From positions 1 to 64,000 of the forward strand of contig JBBIIK010000021.1 of assembly GCA_037446555.1 (NCBI GenBank): a stretch of DNA of 64,000 nt. Direction: 5' to 3'. Under the pieces are notes generated by a model that saw nothing but the letters and a program-made list of their open reading frames with translations, had not been told where the DNA came from and searched no databases. Position 1 is the first letter of the stretch. The number at the start of each line of letters is the position of its first letter. Origin of the DNA: JANWVO01 sp037446555 (lineage in GTDB: Bacteria > Acidobacteriota > Terriglobia > Bryobacterales > Bryobacteraceae). This document shows positions 16,825 through 29,036 of this stretch, piece after piece. A program made the position numbers and the translations under genes.

Positions 16825-18708
16825 ATGCGATTCTCCGCTGCCGCCGCCATGTTCTGCCTGATGGCAGCGCCATCTGTTTCCCAACCCCGGACGCCGTTCC
16901 GGACGGTCATTTTCGGCCGCTATTCGGATTCGCTTCAAAGCTTCGAGTCGTTCGCGGCGCGCGCCAAACAGTCCGGGGCCACGCACATCGTGATCACCGC
17001 GGAGGATCTGCCGTGGGCGCTTTGGCAGCTCGACACGCCGGGAGATCCGTATCCGGCGTGGGCCATGTCGAACGTCGGCATTCTGAAGATCGCCGTGCCG
17101 GATGCGCTGCGGAGCTACCTCCGGCAAGACTATGCCGAGCAGGTGACGGGCATCCTGAAGGAGCGGTGCGAGGTGCTGCGCCGCCTGGGGCTGAAGGCTG
17201 CGTTCACGACCTTCGAGCCGCAGATCCTGCCGGAAGCCGTGTACCGGGACCACCCCCTGTGGCGCGGGCCGCAGGTCGACCACCCTTTGCGTTCGCGCGT
17301 ACCGAGGTTCGCCCCGAACATCGACAAGCCGGAAGTGCTGGCGCTGTACCGCGAGTCTTTCCGCAAGCTGTGCACCGTCTGCCCGGAGGTCGAGATCCTC
17401 TCGCTGCACACCAACGATTCGGGTTCCGGCATGAGCTGGAGCCCGGGTCTGTATCAGGGGCCGAATGGCAGCGCGCTGACGCGGGACCGCAAGATGTACG
17501 AGCGCTACCGGGAGTTCTTCGGGGCCATGCGGCAGGGCGCGCAGGAGGCGCGGCCCGGCCCGCTGGAGATCGACGCCGAGTGGGTGCGGGAGGCCGTGCC
17601 GGAGTTGTTCGCCACGCGGCTGGAGCCCGGCATGGCCATCGCAAACCTGGAGGGGCCGAAGGCGACGCCCTACAAGGCGGTCGCAGGATTCCTGCTGGAT
17701 TACTTCTACCCGTTCTACCCGGCGCTCGGCATACCGTTGCCGGTCCGCTTTCTGGAGGAGCTGGAAAAGGCCTCGCAGAGCAGCGCGCCGCGGCTGTTTT
17801 ATCTGATTGGCGACCGGTATAACACCGACCTTTACTTTGATATTTACGATCAATTCTGGAAAAAGCCGACCAGCGACGACGTGTCGCGAATGCAGCTTTT
17901 GCGCTCGCTGGCTGCCGCACGCGCAGGGGAGGCCGGGGCGGGCCCCTTGCTTGGCGCGTGGATGGCCATCCACCGTGCCGGCAGGGACGTCGACATCCTG
18001 AATTTCGGCGGCACGCTGTTCTACATCGGGGGCGTGCATCAAAGGTGGATTACGCGCCCGTTTGTGCCTTTTCCGGAGGAATTGCCTGCAGCAGATCGTG
18101 ATTATTACCGGAAATTCCAGTTCCAGGCGCGCGGGGAGGACCGGGCCCGGGACCTTGGTGACATCCAGGGCACGCGGCAATATCAGGGGCTTGGAGGCGC
18201 CGCAGTATCCGGGCAGCTCCTGGCGCGGATGAAAGGCGACATCGCGCAGGCGCGGGAGCTGCTGCGCAAGGCGGCCCCGGCGGCAGCGGGGCGGAAGGCG
18301 GAGATGGAGCTGCTCGACAAGCGGCTCCGCGTGTTCGACATTCTGATCGACAACTGCCGCGACGGGCTCGAATACCAGTATCTGCTCGACTTCATGAAGG
18401 GCGGACGCCTCCGCCGGCCGGTCGAGTTCCAGGAGCACCTTACAGACATCACCGAATGGCGGCAGATCAAGGACATCGCGCGGCGCGAAATGGACAACAG
18501 CATCGTTCTGGCCGAGCTGCTCGAGTCCACGAGGGACGTGCTGCTGGATCTGGCGAAGACCAAAGCGGAAGAGAACATCCGGGTGCTGGGGCCTGACCTC
18601 GCCAAACAGCTCAGGCGGCGCGTCGAGATCATGGCCCGCACATGGGAAGACTACGAGCGGCTGTTTGACGAGGAGAAGCCGCTGCCGGGCGGGCCGGCGC
18701 GGCAATAA
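16825..18708 (+). CDS. Large secreted protein, glycosidase-like, unknown function
   Basis: The product has ~627 residues starting MRFSAAAAMFCLMAAPSVSQ, a clean signal peptide. The ATG at 16825 follows GGAGGG by 10 bases. The first ~350 residues read like a TIM-barrel enzyme: THIVITAEDLPWALW, FEPQILPEAVYRDHPLWRG, SLHTNDSGSGMSWSPGLY with acidic residues after strands, and EIDAEWVREAVPEL. The pattern resembles sugar-active barrels acting on uronate or hexosamine glycans, but I cannot name a GH family. The C-terminal ~250 residues are helical (ARELLRKAAPAAAGRKAEME, then ELLESTRDVLLDLAKTKAEE). It stands alone after the LptFG gene pair and converges with the TPR/PD40 gene ten bases downstream. Confidence 0.55.
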   Translation: MRFSAAAAMFCLMAAPSVSQPRTPFRTVIFGRYSDSLQSFESFAARAKQSGATHIVITAEDLPWALWQLDTPGDPYPAWAMSNVGILKIAVPDALRSYLRQDYAEQVTGILKERCEVLRRLGLKAAFTTFEPQILPEAVYRDHPLWRGPQVDHPLRSRVPRFAPNIDKPEVLALYRESFRKLCTVCPEVEILSLHTNDSGSGMSWSPGLYQGPNGSALTRDRKMYERYREFFGAMRQGAQEARPGPLEIDAEWVREAVPELFATRLEPGMAIANLEGPKATPYKAVAGFLLDYFYPFYPALGIPLPVRFLEELEKASQSSAPRLFYLIGDRYNTDLYFDIYDQFWKKPTSDDVSRMQLLRSLAAARAGEAGAGPLLGAWMAIHRAGRDVDILNFGGTLFYIGGVHQRWITRPFVPFPEELPAADRDYYRKFQFQARGEDRARDLGDIQGTRQYQGLGGAAVSGQLLARMKGDIAQARELLRKAAPAAAGRKAEMELLDKRLRVFDILIDNCRDGLEYQYLLDFMKGGRLRRPVEFQEHLTDITEWRQIKDIARREMDNSIVLAELLESTRDVLLDLAKTKAEENIRVLGPDLAKQLRRRVEIMARTWEDYERLFDEEKPLPGGPARQ

Positions 18709-18718
18709 GCGCCAGAAC

Positions 18719-21142
18719 TCAGCGTTCCATCGTACGGATGCGTTCTGCCAGCCGCTGCGATGCGGCTTCGTCGCCTCTGCGGCGGGCGGAATCGAGCTCC
18801 TTCCTCGCGGCGGCAAGCGCATCGCCCGCGCGGCCTGCTTCCGAGTAGAGTTCGGCGAGGCGTTCCAGAATGAGCGGCTCTTCCCCGTTGCTGAGTTGCG
18901 CAGCTTTTTCAATGTGAGCCAGCCCGGCGCGGGGATCGCCGGAAGCGGCAAGGGCGCGGCCGAAGTTGAAGTGCAGCGCAGCGGAGTTGGGCTCCAGCTC
19001 CAGCGCCTTTCGGAAGTAGGGCAGCGAATCGCCGTACTTGCCGGCGCGCGCCAGCGCGCCTGCATAGTTGTTGAGCGCGTCTGGGCTGTCGGGCGTCAGG
19101 TCCAGAGCGATGCGAAAGTGGACGAGCGCCTTGTCTGTCTCGCCGGTTTCCACCAGCATTCCGCCGTAGGCGCTGCGCGCCTGCGGGTCTCCGGGGCGCA
19201 GATCGAGGGCCCGTTCGAAGTGGCGCGCCGCCCCGGCGTACTTCTTCGCGCGCGCCAGAGCGATGCCGATGTTGGTGTGCGCGCGGACGTTTTCGGGATC
19301 GATCTCCAGCGCCCGCGCGAACTCGCGCTCCGCCTCCACCAGCCTTCCTGCGCCGTGCAGCGCCGCGCCGAGGTTGCTGATGGCGGCGGCGTCCTGCGGA
19401 TCGAGTTCGAGCGCCTTGCGCCACTCGTCGGCGGACTCTTCGTACTTGCCCTGACGGTACAGGGCCAGAGCTCGGTCCGAGATGCGGTAGAACTCCGTGG
19501 CAGGGGCATCGATCTTCAACCACTCGTCGACGCCGATATTCACAGATTCCGAGATGTTGACGGCGCGGTTGGCTGCCGTGGCGTTTTCGATGAGGATGGG
19601 CGGCGTGTCATTGCCCTGCTCGTCGATGTGCGTGAGAAACATCTGGGTGTAGGGCGAGCGGCTCTTGGAGGAGAGCACGAGCCAGCGGCCATTGGGCGAG
19701 AAGCTGTGCCAGGAGTTCATCAGCGGCGTGTTGCAGCGCATGCGCCGCGGGGTGCCGCCCTCGATGGGGACGATGTAGAGCTGGCTGTCGGGGCGCATGA
19801 GGAGTCCGTTGCGCGCCTGCACGAAGACGATCCATTTGCCGTCGGGCGAGACTTTGGGGAAGCTGTTGCCCATTGGGTTCTGCGAGGCGCCGCGGACGGG
19901 CTCCGGCGTGCCGCCGCGGCCGTTGTTGAACGGGATGCGGTAGAGGTCGTACTGGATCCGGGTTTCGTTGGGATCGTTGGCGCGCTCCGCGAGCTGCGCG
20001 CCCGGAGGATAGGCATCGCGGGCGCGGGCGTGGGCGAAGACGATCCATCTGCCGTCGGGACTCCAGGCAGCGTTGGTGTGGACGTAGTTCAGGTCGTCGG
20101 CGCCGGGCAGGGGTTTCAGGTGGCGGGTCTCGCAGTCGTACCAGGCAAGAATGCCGCGAGTCGGGTAGAAGACTTGCAGGAAGCGGTAGTCGCGAAAGTT
20201 GGCGACATAGAAGTTGCCCTGCACGTCTTGCGGTAGCTCGGGGGCGATGCCAGCACCCCTGAGCGGCTGTGAGCGGTCGAACTCGGAGCCGTTCACCATC
20301 GTGATCACGGTCTGCCCGTCGGGCGAGACCTGCGACATGAAGCCGACACGGATCTTGCCGCCGAGCTTTCCACGGAAGTTGCTCCAGGCGATGACGTCGC
20401 GGTTGTGGATGACGATCTCCTTGCGGATGGGAACCAGAGCGTAGAGCCCCTTGTCATTCTGCGGTCCGTCGACTTCGAGCCCGAGGGTGCGGCCGTCCTT
20501 CGAGAACGAGTGGCAGTTCATGCACACGGGCAGATCGTCGATCAGCAGGCGGCTGGAGTCCTCGTGAACATAGCGGAGGCGCCAGGCGACGAGGGGGAGC
20601 GCGGACGGCGGCAGCGGCTTGATGACGCCGCGCTCGATCTGCGCCGGCATCAGCGGGACGTCGCGGAAGAAGATGGGCGCGCCGACGGGATCTTTCGACG
20701 TGCGGATGGTGACGCTGCCGGCGGAGACGGCGCGGGCAGGATCGAGCGACGGGAAGCCCTCCAATGTGACCGTGGCGGGATGATCCATGGAACGCCGCTT
20801 GATCTCTTCCCAGACGTCGCGCGGCGGGCGCCATGTGCGGGTCGAGGCTTTTTCCGCCGCAACGCGCGGCAGTTCATTGGTGTCGGCGACGGCGCGGTAG
20901 TCGATCTCGCCTGGCTCGAGCTACCGCGATTCGGCGTCGATGCGGAGCGGCGCGCCGCCATCGCCGAAGCGCACGATGGCGCGCCAAGCCGTGTTCGAGC
21001 CGGACGAATCGCGGAAAAGGAATGTGGGCGCGGCAAAGTCGGGAGGAAACAGCGAGCCATCGAGCGGATACTCGATGGTGATCCGCCCCTGCGGCTGCGC
21101 CGCGGCAGCGCCGCACAGGACAAGCGCCAACAGGAGTCTCAT
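18719..21142 (-). pseudogene. Secreted PD40/TPR protein interrupted by one in-frame amber codon
   Basis: The frame runs from ATG at 21142 to the stop at 18719 except for a TAG at 20923-20921 (codon 74). Before it lies a signal peptide (MRLLLALVLCGAAAAQ) and a domain beginning GRITIEYPLDGSLFPPDF. After it the coding text continues at once (LEPGEIDYRAVADTNELPRV), so nothing but this codon breaks the gene. The central part (~200-490 after the break) has PD40/TolB-type propeller repeats (SPDGRWIVFAHARA, SPDGKWIVFVQARN, SPNGRWLVLSSKSR). The C-terminal ~220 residues form about six TPRs (ALELDPQDAAAISNLGAALH). A CxxCH (CMNCH) lies before the propeller. Intact length would be ~807. Translation could restart downstream, but the export signal would be lost. 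A TAG-for-CAG or TAG-for-TGG change is most likely. Confidence 0.7.
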
Positions 21143-21273
21143 CCAAAGCCCCGTGAATCGATCATATCCGAAGGCGCGGCTCGCAGGCTGCGCTGTTCTT
21201 GATACCCTTGTGAATTTGATTTTGCTGCCGCGCCGGAGACGCGCGACGGCGCCGCTTTGAGAGAACCAACGCC

Positions 21274-22695
21274 ATGAGCCAGCCGCGCGAACGCATGTTC
21301 ATCACCGAGGACGGGCGCAATGTCGCCTTTGTCTTCGCCCTGGTCAGTTCGCTCTTCCTGTTGTGGGGCTTCCTGAACGGAATGATCGACGTCATGGACA
21401 AGCACTTCCAGGACGAGCTTGGACTGACGAAGGCGCAATCGGCGTGGGTGCAGTTCGCCCACTATCTGGGCTACTTCCTGATGGCGGTTCCGGCGGGTTG
21501 GCTGGCCTCGAAGCACGGCTACAAGGCGGGCATCGTCGCGGGGCTGCTGATGGTGGCGGTGGGGGGCTTCTGGTTCCTGCCCGCCACCGAAGTCCACTTC
21601 ATGGTGAAGGAGGGCAGGTTCGGCCCGAACGTTGCATTCCTCGCCTTTTTGGTGGGCGTCTGCACCATTGCCGGCGGGCTGACGTTTCTGGAGACCGTGG
21701 CGAACCCCTACACGACGGTGCTGGGCCACCCGAAGTTCGCGGCCACGCGCATCAATCTCGCGCAGTCGATGAACGGCTTCGGGTGGATCTTCGGCCCGAT
21801 GGTGGGCAGCGTGTATTTCTACTCGAGAGACGCCGCGGGACGCAGCACCGGCAGCGAGACCTTGTACATCCCCTATGTCACCAGCGCCGTGGGCGTGCTC
21901 GTTCTCGCCCTGATCTTTTTCCTGACGAAGATGCCGGACATCAAGACCGCCGACGCCTATCACATGGACAACGGCACTCCGGGCGTCTCGCGCTCCATCT
22001 GGTCGCACCCGCACTTCACCCTGGCCGTTGTGGCCCAGTTTCTTTACGTGGCCGCGCAGGCGGGCATCTTCAGCTTCTTCATCAATTACATGGTGGAGGA
22101 GCCGCCGTCGATCAGCGCAAGCTGGAACGACGTGATGCAGTCGCTGACGGCGCGCGCCGGAATCCTGAGCGGATGGCTGAGCGGATGGCTGGAGCCGGCA
22201 GGGGGCGGGCTGTTCCGCATCACGGAAAAGGGTGCTGCGAACCTGGCGTCTGTGGCGTTCTTGTTCTTCCTGACGGGGCGGTTTTCCGGAGCGGCGATTC
22301 TGCGCCGCTTCGCCGCGCACCGCGTTCTCGGAACCTATGGCGTGATGAACGTTGTGGCCACGCTGCTGGTGTTCCTGAAGCTCGGCTGGTTCTCCGTGGC
22401 GTGGCTGTTTCTGAGCTACTTTTTCATGTCGATCATGTTCCCGACGATTTTCGCCCTCGGGATTCACGGGCTGGGCGCGCGTGCCAAAAAGGCCTCCTCG
22501 TTCATCGTGATGGCCATCATGGGCGGGGCGCTGCTGCCGAAGCTGATGGGCTTCGTGGCCGACCACTCGAACATGTCGCGCGGATTCATCGTGCCGATGT
22601 TCTGCTTCCTGTTCGTGGCGTGGTACGGCTTCCAGTGGCCGCGGTTCAGCAAGGCGGAGTCCCTTACAGCCGCGCCCAGCACGAGCGGGCACTGA
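21274..22695 (+). CDS. MFS sugar transporter, FucP (L-fucose:H+ symporter) type
   Basis: The product has 473 residues with about twelve membrane helices. N-terminal text SSLFLLWGFLNGMIDVMDKHF matches the FucP/GluP/NagP subgroup, in which an N-terminal helix carries the acidic residue used for proton coupling (here the aspartates of MIDVMD). TFLETVANPYTTVLG (helix 4-5) and the FFINYMVEE segment (helix 7) are also typical. It should import L-fucose or a related sugar from the periplasm. A GH29 alpha-L-fucosidase at 38636-39889 could supply the substrate. A loop at ~297-304 contains LSGWLSGW from a 12-base tandem repeat. It diverges from the broken PD40/TPR gene over 131 bases. Confidence 0.82.
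   Translation: MSQPRERMFITEDGRNVAFVFALVSSLFLLWGFLNGMIDVMDKHFQDELGLTKAQSAWVQFAHYLGYFLMAVPAGWLASKHGYKAGIVAGLLMVAVGGFWFLPATEVHFMVKEGRFGPNVAFLAFLVGVCTIAGGLTFLETVANPYTTVLGHPKFAATRINLAQSMNGFGWIFGPMVGSVYFYSRDAAGRSTGSETLYIPYVTSAVGVLVLALIFFLTKMPDIKTADAYHMDNGTPGVSRSIWSHPHFTLAVVAQFLYVAAQAGIFSFFINYMVEEPPSISASWNDVMQSLTARAGILSGWLSGWLEPAGGGLFRITEKGAANLASVAFLFFLTGRFSGAAILRRFAAHRVLGTYGVMNVVATLLVFLKLGWFSVAWLFLSYFFMSIMFPTIFALGIHGLGARAKKASSFIVMAIMGGALLPKLMGFVADHSNMSRGFIVPMFCFLFVAWYGFQWPRFSKAESLTAAPSTSGH
22165..22188 (+). repeat. 12-base tandem repeat inside the FucP-like gene
   Basis: CTGAGCGGATGG occurs twice in direct contact (22165-22176 and 22177-22188), adding LSGW twice in a loop between membrane helices. 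It looks like a recent in-frame slippage duplication. Confidence 0.8.
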
Positions 22696-22733
22696 GGCGC
22701 GGCTGCAAGCGGCTGGCGGGCGTCCCCGAGAGC

Positions 22734-25391
<2,658 letters not shown>

Positions 25392-25553
25392 CGTGTAAGA
25401 GTCTCCTTTCCTGTGCGCGTACCATGCTCTCATACGCGGGACAGGAAGCATTTGTTCCCGCGAAGCAGGCGCCACTGGCGCTGAGGGATTGCGTCCGAAT
25501 GCGGGCAATCTGTCCGATTCCGGGCAACGGTTGCACGGGGGTGGAGCAAATGA

Positions 25554-25574
25554 GGCACCACGGATCGTGGCGCC
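25554..25574. promoter_or_regulatory. Upstream dyad, candidate activator site
   Basis: GGCACCACG (25554-25562) and CGTGGCGCC (25566-25574) form a near-perfect 9-bp inverted repeat about 100 bases before the predicted sigma-54 start point, the usual place for an NtrC-family activator. The CCACG/CGTGG core recurs at 25630-25650 and 31623-31643. Confidence 0.45.
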
Positions 25575-25629
25575 GGATGAGGGCTCATCGCAAGTCGCAG
25601 AGGAAAAAGACGGTTCTCGGTGCGTCGAG

Positions 25630-25650
25630 CCACGGGCGGATGGCCCGTGC
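25630..25650. promoter_or_regulatory. Dyad CCACG-N11-CGTGC overlapping the -24 element
   Basis: Arms CCACGGGC and GCCCGTGC are separated by 5 bases. The geometry (8-bp arms, 5-base centre, CCACG outer half-site) is the same as at 31623-31643, though here the outermost pair is mismatched. Overlap with the sigma-54 box would suit a repressing or modulating site. Confidence 0.35.
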
Positions 25651-25655
25651 CTTGC
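25641..25655 (+). promoter_or_regulatory. Sigma-54 (RpoN) promoter of the CBS/ATPase/two-component operon
   Basis: TGGCCC-GTGCC-TTGC matches the -24/-12 consensus TGGCAC-N5-TTGC with one mismatch; the essential GG and GC are kept at correct spacing. Transcription would start near 25667, leaving a ~100-base leader before the CBS gene. An NtrC-family activator is encoded in the same operon. Confidence 0.6.
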
Positions 25656-25767
25656 TTGCGGATTCTTGTCGGGCCAGACCGCATGTTGGCGTGCATCGAA
25701 CGGCGGATTCTCGCCACAAGCGAGCGGTCGGCGGGCAGTCCACACGGCAATGAAAGGAGGGCGCGGG

Positions 25768-26249
25768 ATGACCGTGGACAACTACATGACCCGCACCCCA
25801 TCACAGTGTGCCCGGATGCCACTGCGGAAGACATTATGCGGCTGCTGATCACGCACCGCATTGGTTGCGTTCCCGTCGTGGACGCCGAGGGAAAGTTGCT
25901 GGGGCTCGTCACGGAGCGGGAACTGTTCCTGAGGGAACGGCGCGTGCCCTTCTCCACGGTGGTGGCGCATTCTTTGATGGGCGCATGGGTCGATCCGCAG
26001 CATCTGGAAGAGTGTTATGCAGAGCTCCGCCAGGCGCGCGCCGAGGAGATCATGACGCGCGACTTCGCGGCCATTTCGCCCGGGACGCCGACCGGTGAGG
26101 CGGCGCGGCTGATGGTGAAGCTGGACCGCAATCACCTGCCCGTAGTCGAGCAAGGCCGGCTGGCGGGCATCCTGGCTCGCCATGATCTGCTACGCGCCCT
26201 GTTGCGCCACTGCGAGTCGGGGCAGACGCAGCCAGGCAGCGCGGGTTGA
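25768..26249 (+). pseudogene. CBS-domain protein, frameshifted near the start
   Basis: ATG at 25768 has an ideal GGAGG 7 bases upstream and reads MTVDNYMTRTP, the usual opening of a tandem-CBS protein. The remainder (ITVCPDATAEDIMRLLITHR, onward to the stop at 26249) is in the preceding frame from 25800. The join needs one extra base in the CCCC run at 25796-25799. Restored, the product has ~160 residues with two CBS motifs: HRIGCVPVVDAEGKLLGLVT (~28-47), and MTRDFAAISPGTPTGEAARL through LDRNHLPVVEQGRLAGI (~93-140). CBS pairs bind adenine nucleotides and sense energy state. It is the first gene after the sigma-54 promoter and lies 66 bases before the ATPase. A GTG at 25806 could start a truncated form but has no ribosome site. 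Confidence 0.65.
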
Positions 26250-26315
26250 ATCTCCCGCGAAGTCTGTTTCCCGCGCAATTTGTCACAGCAATTTTCCCAG
26301 GAGGGACCGGATTCG

Positions 26316-29036
26316 ATGAAAAACAGAGAAGGGGCGCAGGCCGTTCTTTTCGCCGAGGCTGCGCCCTCCCAGATGGAGGCGGCCGAGGTTCTCGAACTTC
26401 TCTCGGTGGATCCGCAAGCGGGTTTGACGGAGGAGGCGGCGGCGGACAGGCGGGCGCAGTATGGCGCCAATCTTCTGACGCCGCCGAAGACGCACGGCCC
26501 GCTGGTGAGGTTTCTCCTGCAATTCCATGCTCCGCTGGTTTACATCCTTCTGGCCGCCGCAGCCATCACGCTTGCATTGGGCGAATACATCGACAGCGCA
26601 GTGATCTTCGGCGTGGTGCTGGTAAATGCGTTCGTCGGATTCCTTCAGGAGTCGAAGGCGCTGAGGGCGATCGACGCGCTGGCGCGTTCGATGACCACGG
26701 AGGCGGTGGTGTTGCTCGGGGGAAAGAAGCTGCGCGTGGACGCCGCAGAGCTGGTGCCCGGGGACATCGTATTCTTGCAGGCGGGAGACAAGGTGCCGGC
26801 GGATCTGCGCCTGATGGCGGTGCGAGGGCTTCAGATCGACGAGTCCGCGCTGACGGGCGAATCGGTGCCGGCTGTCAAGGAAGCAAGGGCTGTGGACGCG
26901 GAGGCAGGCATTGGCGACCGGGTCTGCATGGCCTATTCGTCGACGCTGGTCACCTACGGGGCGGGGCGCGGCGTAGTGGTAGCGACGGGGGATGGCACGG
27001 AGATTGGGCGCATTTCGGAGCTGATCCAGGCCACCGAGACGCTGGCCACGCCGCTGACGAGGAAGATTGCGCAGTTCTCGCACGTTCTGTTGTGGATCAT
27101 CCTGGCGCTGGCGGGGCTGACGTTCGCTGTCGGCGTGCTGCAGGGGCAGGCGTGGCTGGACATGTTCATGGCCGCGGTTGCCCTGGCGGTGGGTGCGATT
27201 CCCGAGGGCTTGCCGGCGGCGCTTACCATCACGCTCGCCATCGGGGTGGCCCGCATGGCGGAGCGTCACGCGATTATCCGAAAGCTGCCCGCGGTGGAGA
27301 CGCTGGGCAGCACGACGGTGATCTGTTCGGACAAGACGGGCACCCTGACCCAGAACGAGATGACCGTGAAGGCCGCCTACGCCGGGACGGCGCTGTTCCG
27401 GTTCAGCGGCGACGGCTACCGGCCGGAAGGGACGGTGGAAGCGGAGGCGGGGCCAGCCCCGGCCGAAAATGCCGCGCTGGCCGAGTGCCTCCGGGCGGGC
27501 CTGCTGTGCAATGACGCGGCGCTGCGGGAGACCGAAGGGATCTGGAAGGCCGAGGGCGATCCCACCGAGGCGGCGCTTCTGGCAGCCGCGGCGAAGTTCG
27601 GGCTCGACCGGCAGGAAGAAGAGAAGCGGATGCCGCGCCTCGACGCCATCCCCTTCGAGTCCGAACACCAGTACATGGCTACGCTGCACCGGGCCGACGG
27701 CCGGACGGTCGCTTACATCAAGGGCGCGGCCGAGACGCTGTTGCCCCGTTGTGAGGCGGCGCTGGACTCTTCCGGACAACGGGTCCCGCTGGAGGCCGGC
27801 GAGGTGCTGGCGCAGGTGGAAGCTCTCGCTGCAGAAGGGCTTGGCGTGCTGCTGCTGGCCCGCGCGGAATTTGACGACCGTGTGACGGTGATCGAGCATT
27901 CCCACGTGTCTTCGGGCCTCGTGTTTCTCGGTTTGCAGGGCATGATTGATCCGCCCCGGCCGGAGGCTCTGCCCGCGGTGCAGGCCGGCCAGAAGGCGGG
28001 CATCCAGGTGAAGATGATCACCGGCGACCAGGCCAAGGCGGCGGCTGCCATCGCGGCCAGGATCGGCATTCCCGCCGGGAAGGTCCTGACCGGCGCGGAT
28101 CTGGCCAGGCTGGACGAGCAAGCGCTGGCGGGCGTCGTCGAGGAGGTGAACGTCTATGCGCGGGTGAGTCCGGAGCAGAAGCTGAATCTCGTCACGGCGC
28201 TGCAGAGCCGCGGTCACGTGGTGGCGATGACGGGCGACGGAGTCAATGACGTGCCGGCGCTGCGCCGCGCCGACATCGGCGTGGCAATGGGCATCGCGGG
28301 CACAGAAGTCGCCAAGGAAGCCGCCGACATGGTGCTCACCGACGACAACTTCGCCTCCATCGAGGCCGCCGTGGAAGAGGGCCGCGGCGTGTACGACAAC
28401 CTGGTGAAGTTCATCGCCTGGACCATCCCGACCAATGTGGGCGAGGGGCTGGTGATCCTGGCCGCTGTTTTCACTGGCGCGGTGTTGCCCATCCTGCCTG
28501 TGCAGTTGCTGTGGATCAACATGACCACAGCCATCCTGCTGGGTCTCACGCTGGCGATGGAGGCCAAGGAGCCGAGCCTGATGCTGCGCAAGCCGCGCGA
28601 CCCCAAGGCGCCCATCCTGACGCGTGTTCTCCAGGTCCGCATCGCCATTGTCTCGGCGATGCTGCTGGCCGGCGCCTTCGGCCTGTTCGAATGGATGCAG
28701 TGGCGCGGCGCCTCCGTGACGGAGGCGAGGACCGTAGCGGTGAATATCTTTGTCTTCGGCGAGATGTTCTATCTGTTCAACTGCCGTTCGCTCACCGTTT
28801 CGATGTTCGAGCTGGGGGTGTTTTCCAATCCCTGGCTGCTGGCAGGGGTCGGCGCCATGACCGTGTTCCAGGTGCTGTTCACGTACGCGCCGTGGATGAA
28901 TGCCGCCTTCCACACGGCGCCCATCGGCGCTGTGGAGTGGGCGCTGATCCTCGGCTGGTCGCTGGCGATTTACCTTGTGGTCAAGGGAGAGAAATGGCTC
29001 CGGCGGCGGTTCGCCCCGCAGGAGGCCGAGGGCTGA
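26316..29036 (+). CDS. P-type cation-transporting ATPase (P2 type)
   Basis: The product has 906 residues. An N-terminal cation-ATPase domain (~20-90) leads into membrane helices M1-M2, the actuator with TGES (ALTGESVP, ~178-185), M3-M4 with PEGLP (296-300), the phosphorylation site DKTGTLT (D339), the nucleotide-binding KGA motif (YIKGAAE), and hinge TGDGVNDVPAL. Six C-terminal helices follow. PEGLP in M4 is the signature of Ca2+-type (P2A) pumps and is shared by some Na+/K+ exporters, so Ca2+ export is likely but not certain. ATG at 26316 follows AGGAGG by ~11 bases. Its stop overlaps the kinase start (TGATG), so ATPase, kinase and regulator form one operon controlled from the sigma-54 promoter. 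Confidence 0.88.
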   Translation: MKNREGAQAVLFAEAAPSQMEAAEVLELLSVDPQAGLTEEAAADRRAQYGANLLTPPKTHGPLVRFLLQFHAPLVYILLAAAAITLALGEYIDSAVIFGVVLVNAFVGFLQESKALRAIDALARSMTTEAVVLLGGKKLRVDAAELVPGDIVFLQAGDKVPADLRLMAVRGLQIDESALTGESVPAVKEARAVDAEAGIGDRVCMAYSSTLVTYGAGRGVVVATGDGTEIGRISELIQATETLATPLTRKIAQFSHVLLWIILALAGLTFAVGVLQGQAWLDMFMAAVALAVGAIPEGLPAALTITLAIGVARMAERHAIIRKLPAVETLGSTTVICSDKTGTLTQNEMTVKAAYAGTALFRFSGDGYRPEGTVEAEAGPAPAENAALAECLRAGLLCNDAALRETEGIWKAEGDPTEAALLAAAAKFGLDRQEEEKRMPRLDAIPFESEHQYMATLHRADGRTVAYIKGAAETLLPRCEAALDSSGQRVPLEAGEVLAQVEALAAEGLGVLLLARAEFDDRVTVIEHSHVSSGLVFLGLQGMIDPPRPEALPAVQAGQKAGIQVKMITGDQAKAAAAIAARIGIPAGKVLTGADLARLDEQALAGVVEEVNVYARVSPEQKLNLVTALQSRGHVVAMTGDGVNDVPALRRADIGVAMGIAGTEVAKEAADMVLTDDNFASIEAAVEEGRGVYDNLVKFIAWTIPTNVGEGLVILAAVFTGAVLPILPVQLLWINMTTAILLGLTLAMEAKEPSLMLRKPRDPKAPILTRVLQVRIAIVSAMLLAGAFGLFEWMQWRGASVTEARTVAVNIFVFGEMFYLFNCRSLTVSMFELGVFSNPWLLAGVGAMTVFQVLFTYAPWMNAAFHTAPIGAVEWALILGWSLAIYLVVKGEKWLRRRFAPQEAEG

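Noticed and set aside
20521..20545. CxxCH (CMNCH) in the PD40/TPR protein as a cytochrome c haem site
   Set aside because: A single CxxCH without a nearby axial Met region or other cytochrome text is weak evidence. I note the motif but do not call a cytochrome.
25796..25802. Programmed -1 frameshifting in the CBS gene
   Set aside because: No X XXY YYZ slippery heptamer or downstream pseudoknot is evident; a missing base in a C run explains it better.
26283..28913. An 876-codon antisense frame over the P-type ATPase
   Set aside because: It is shadow text rich in His, Arg and Gln with no recognisable domain; the sense strand has all P-type ATPase motifs.
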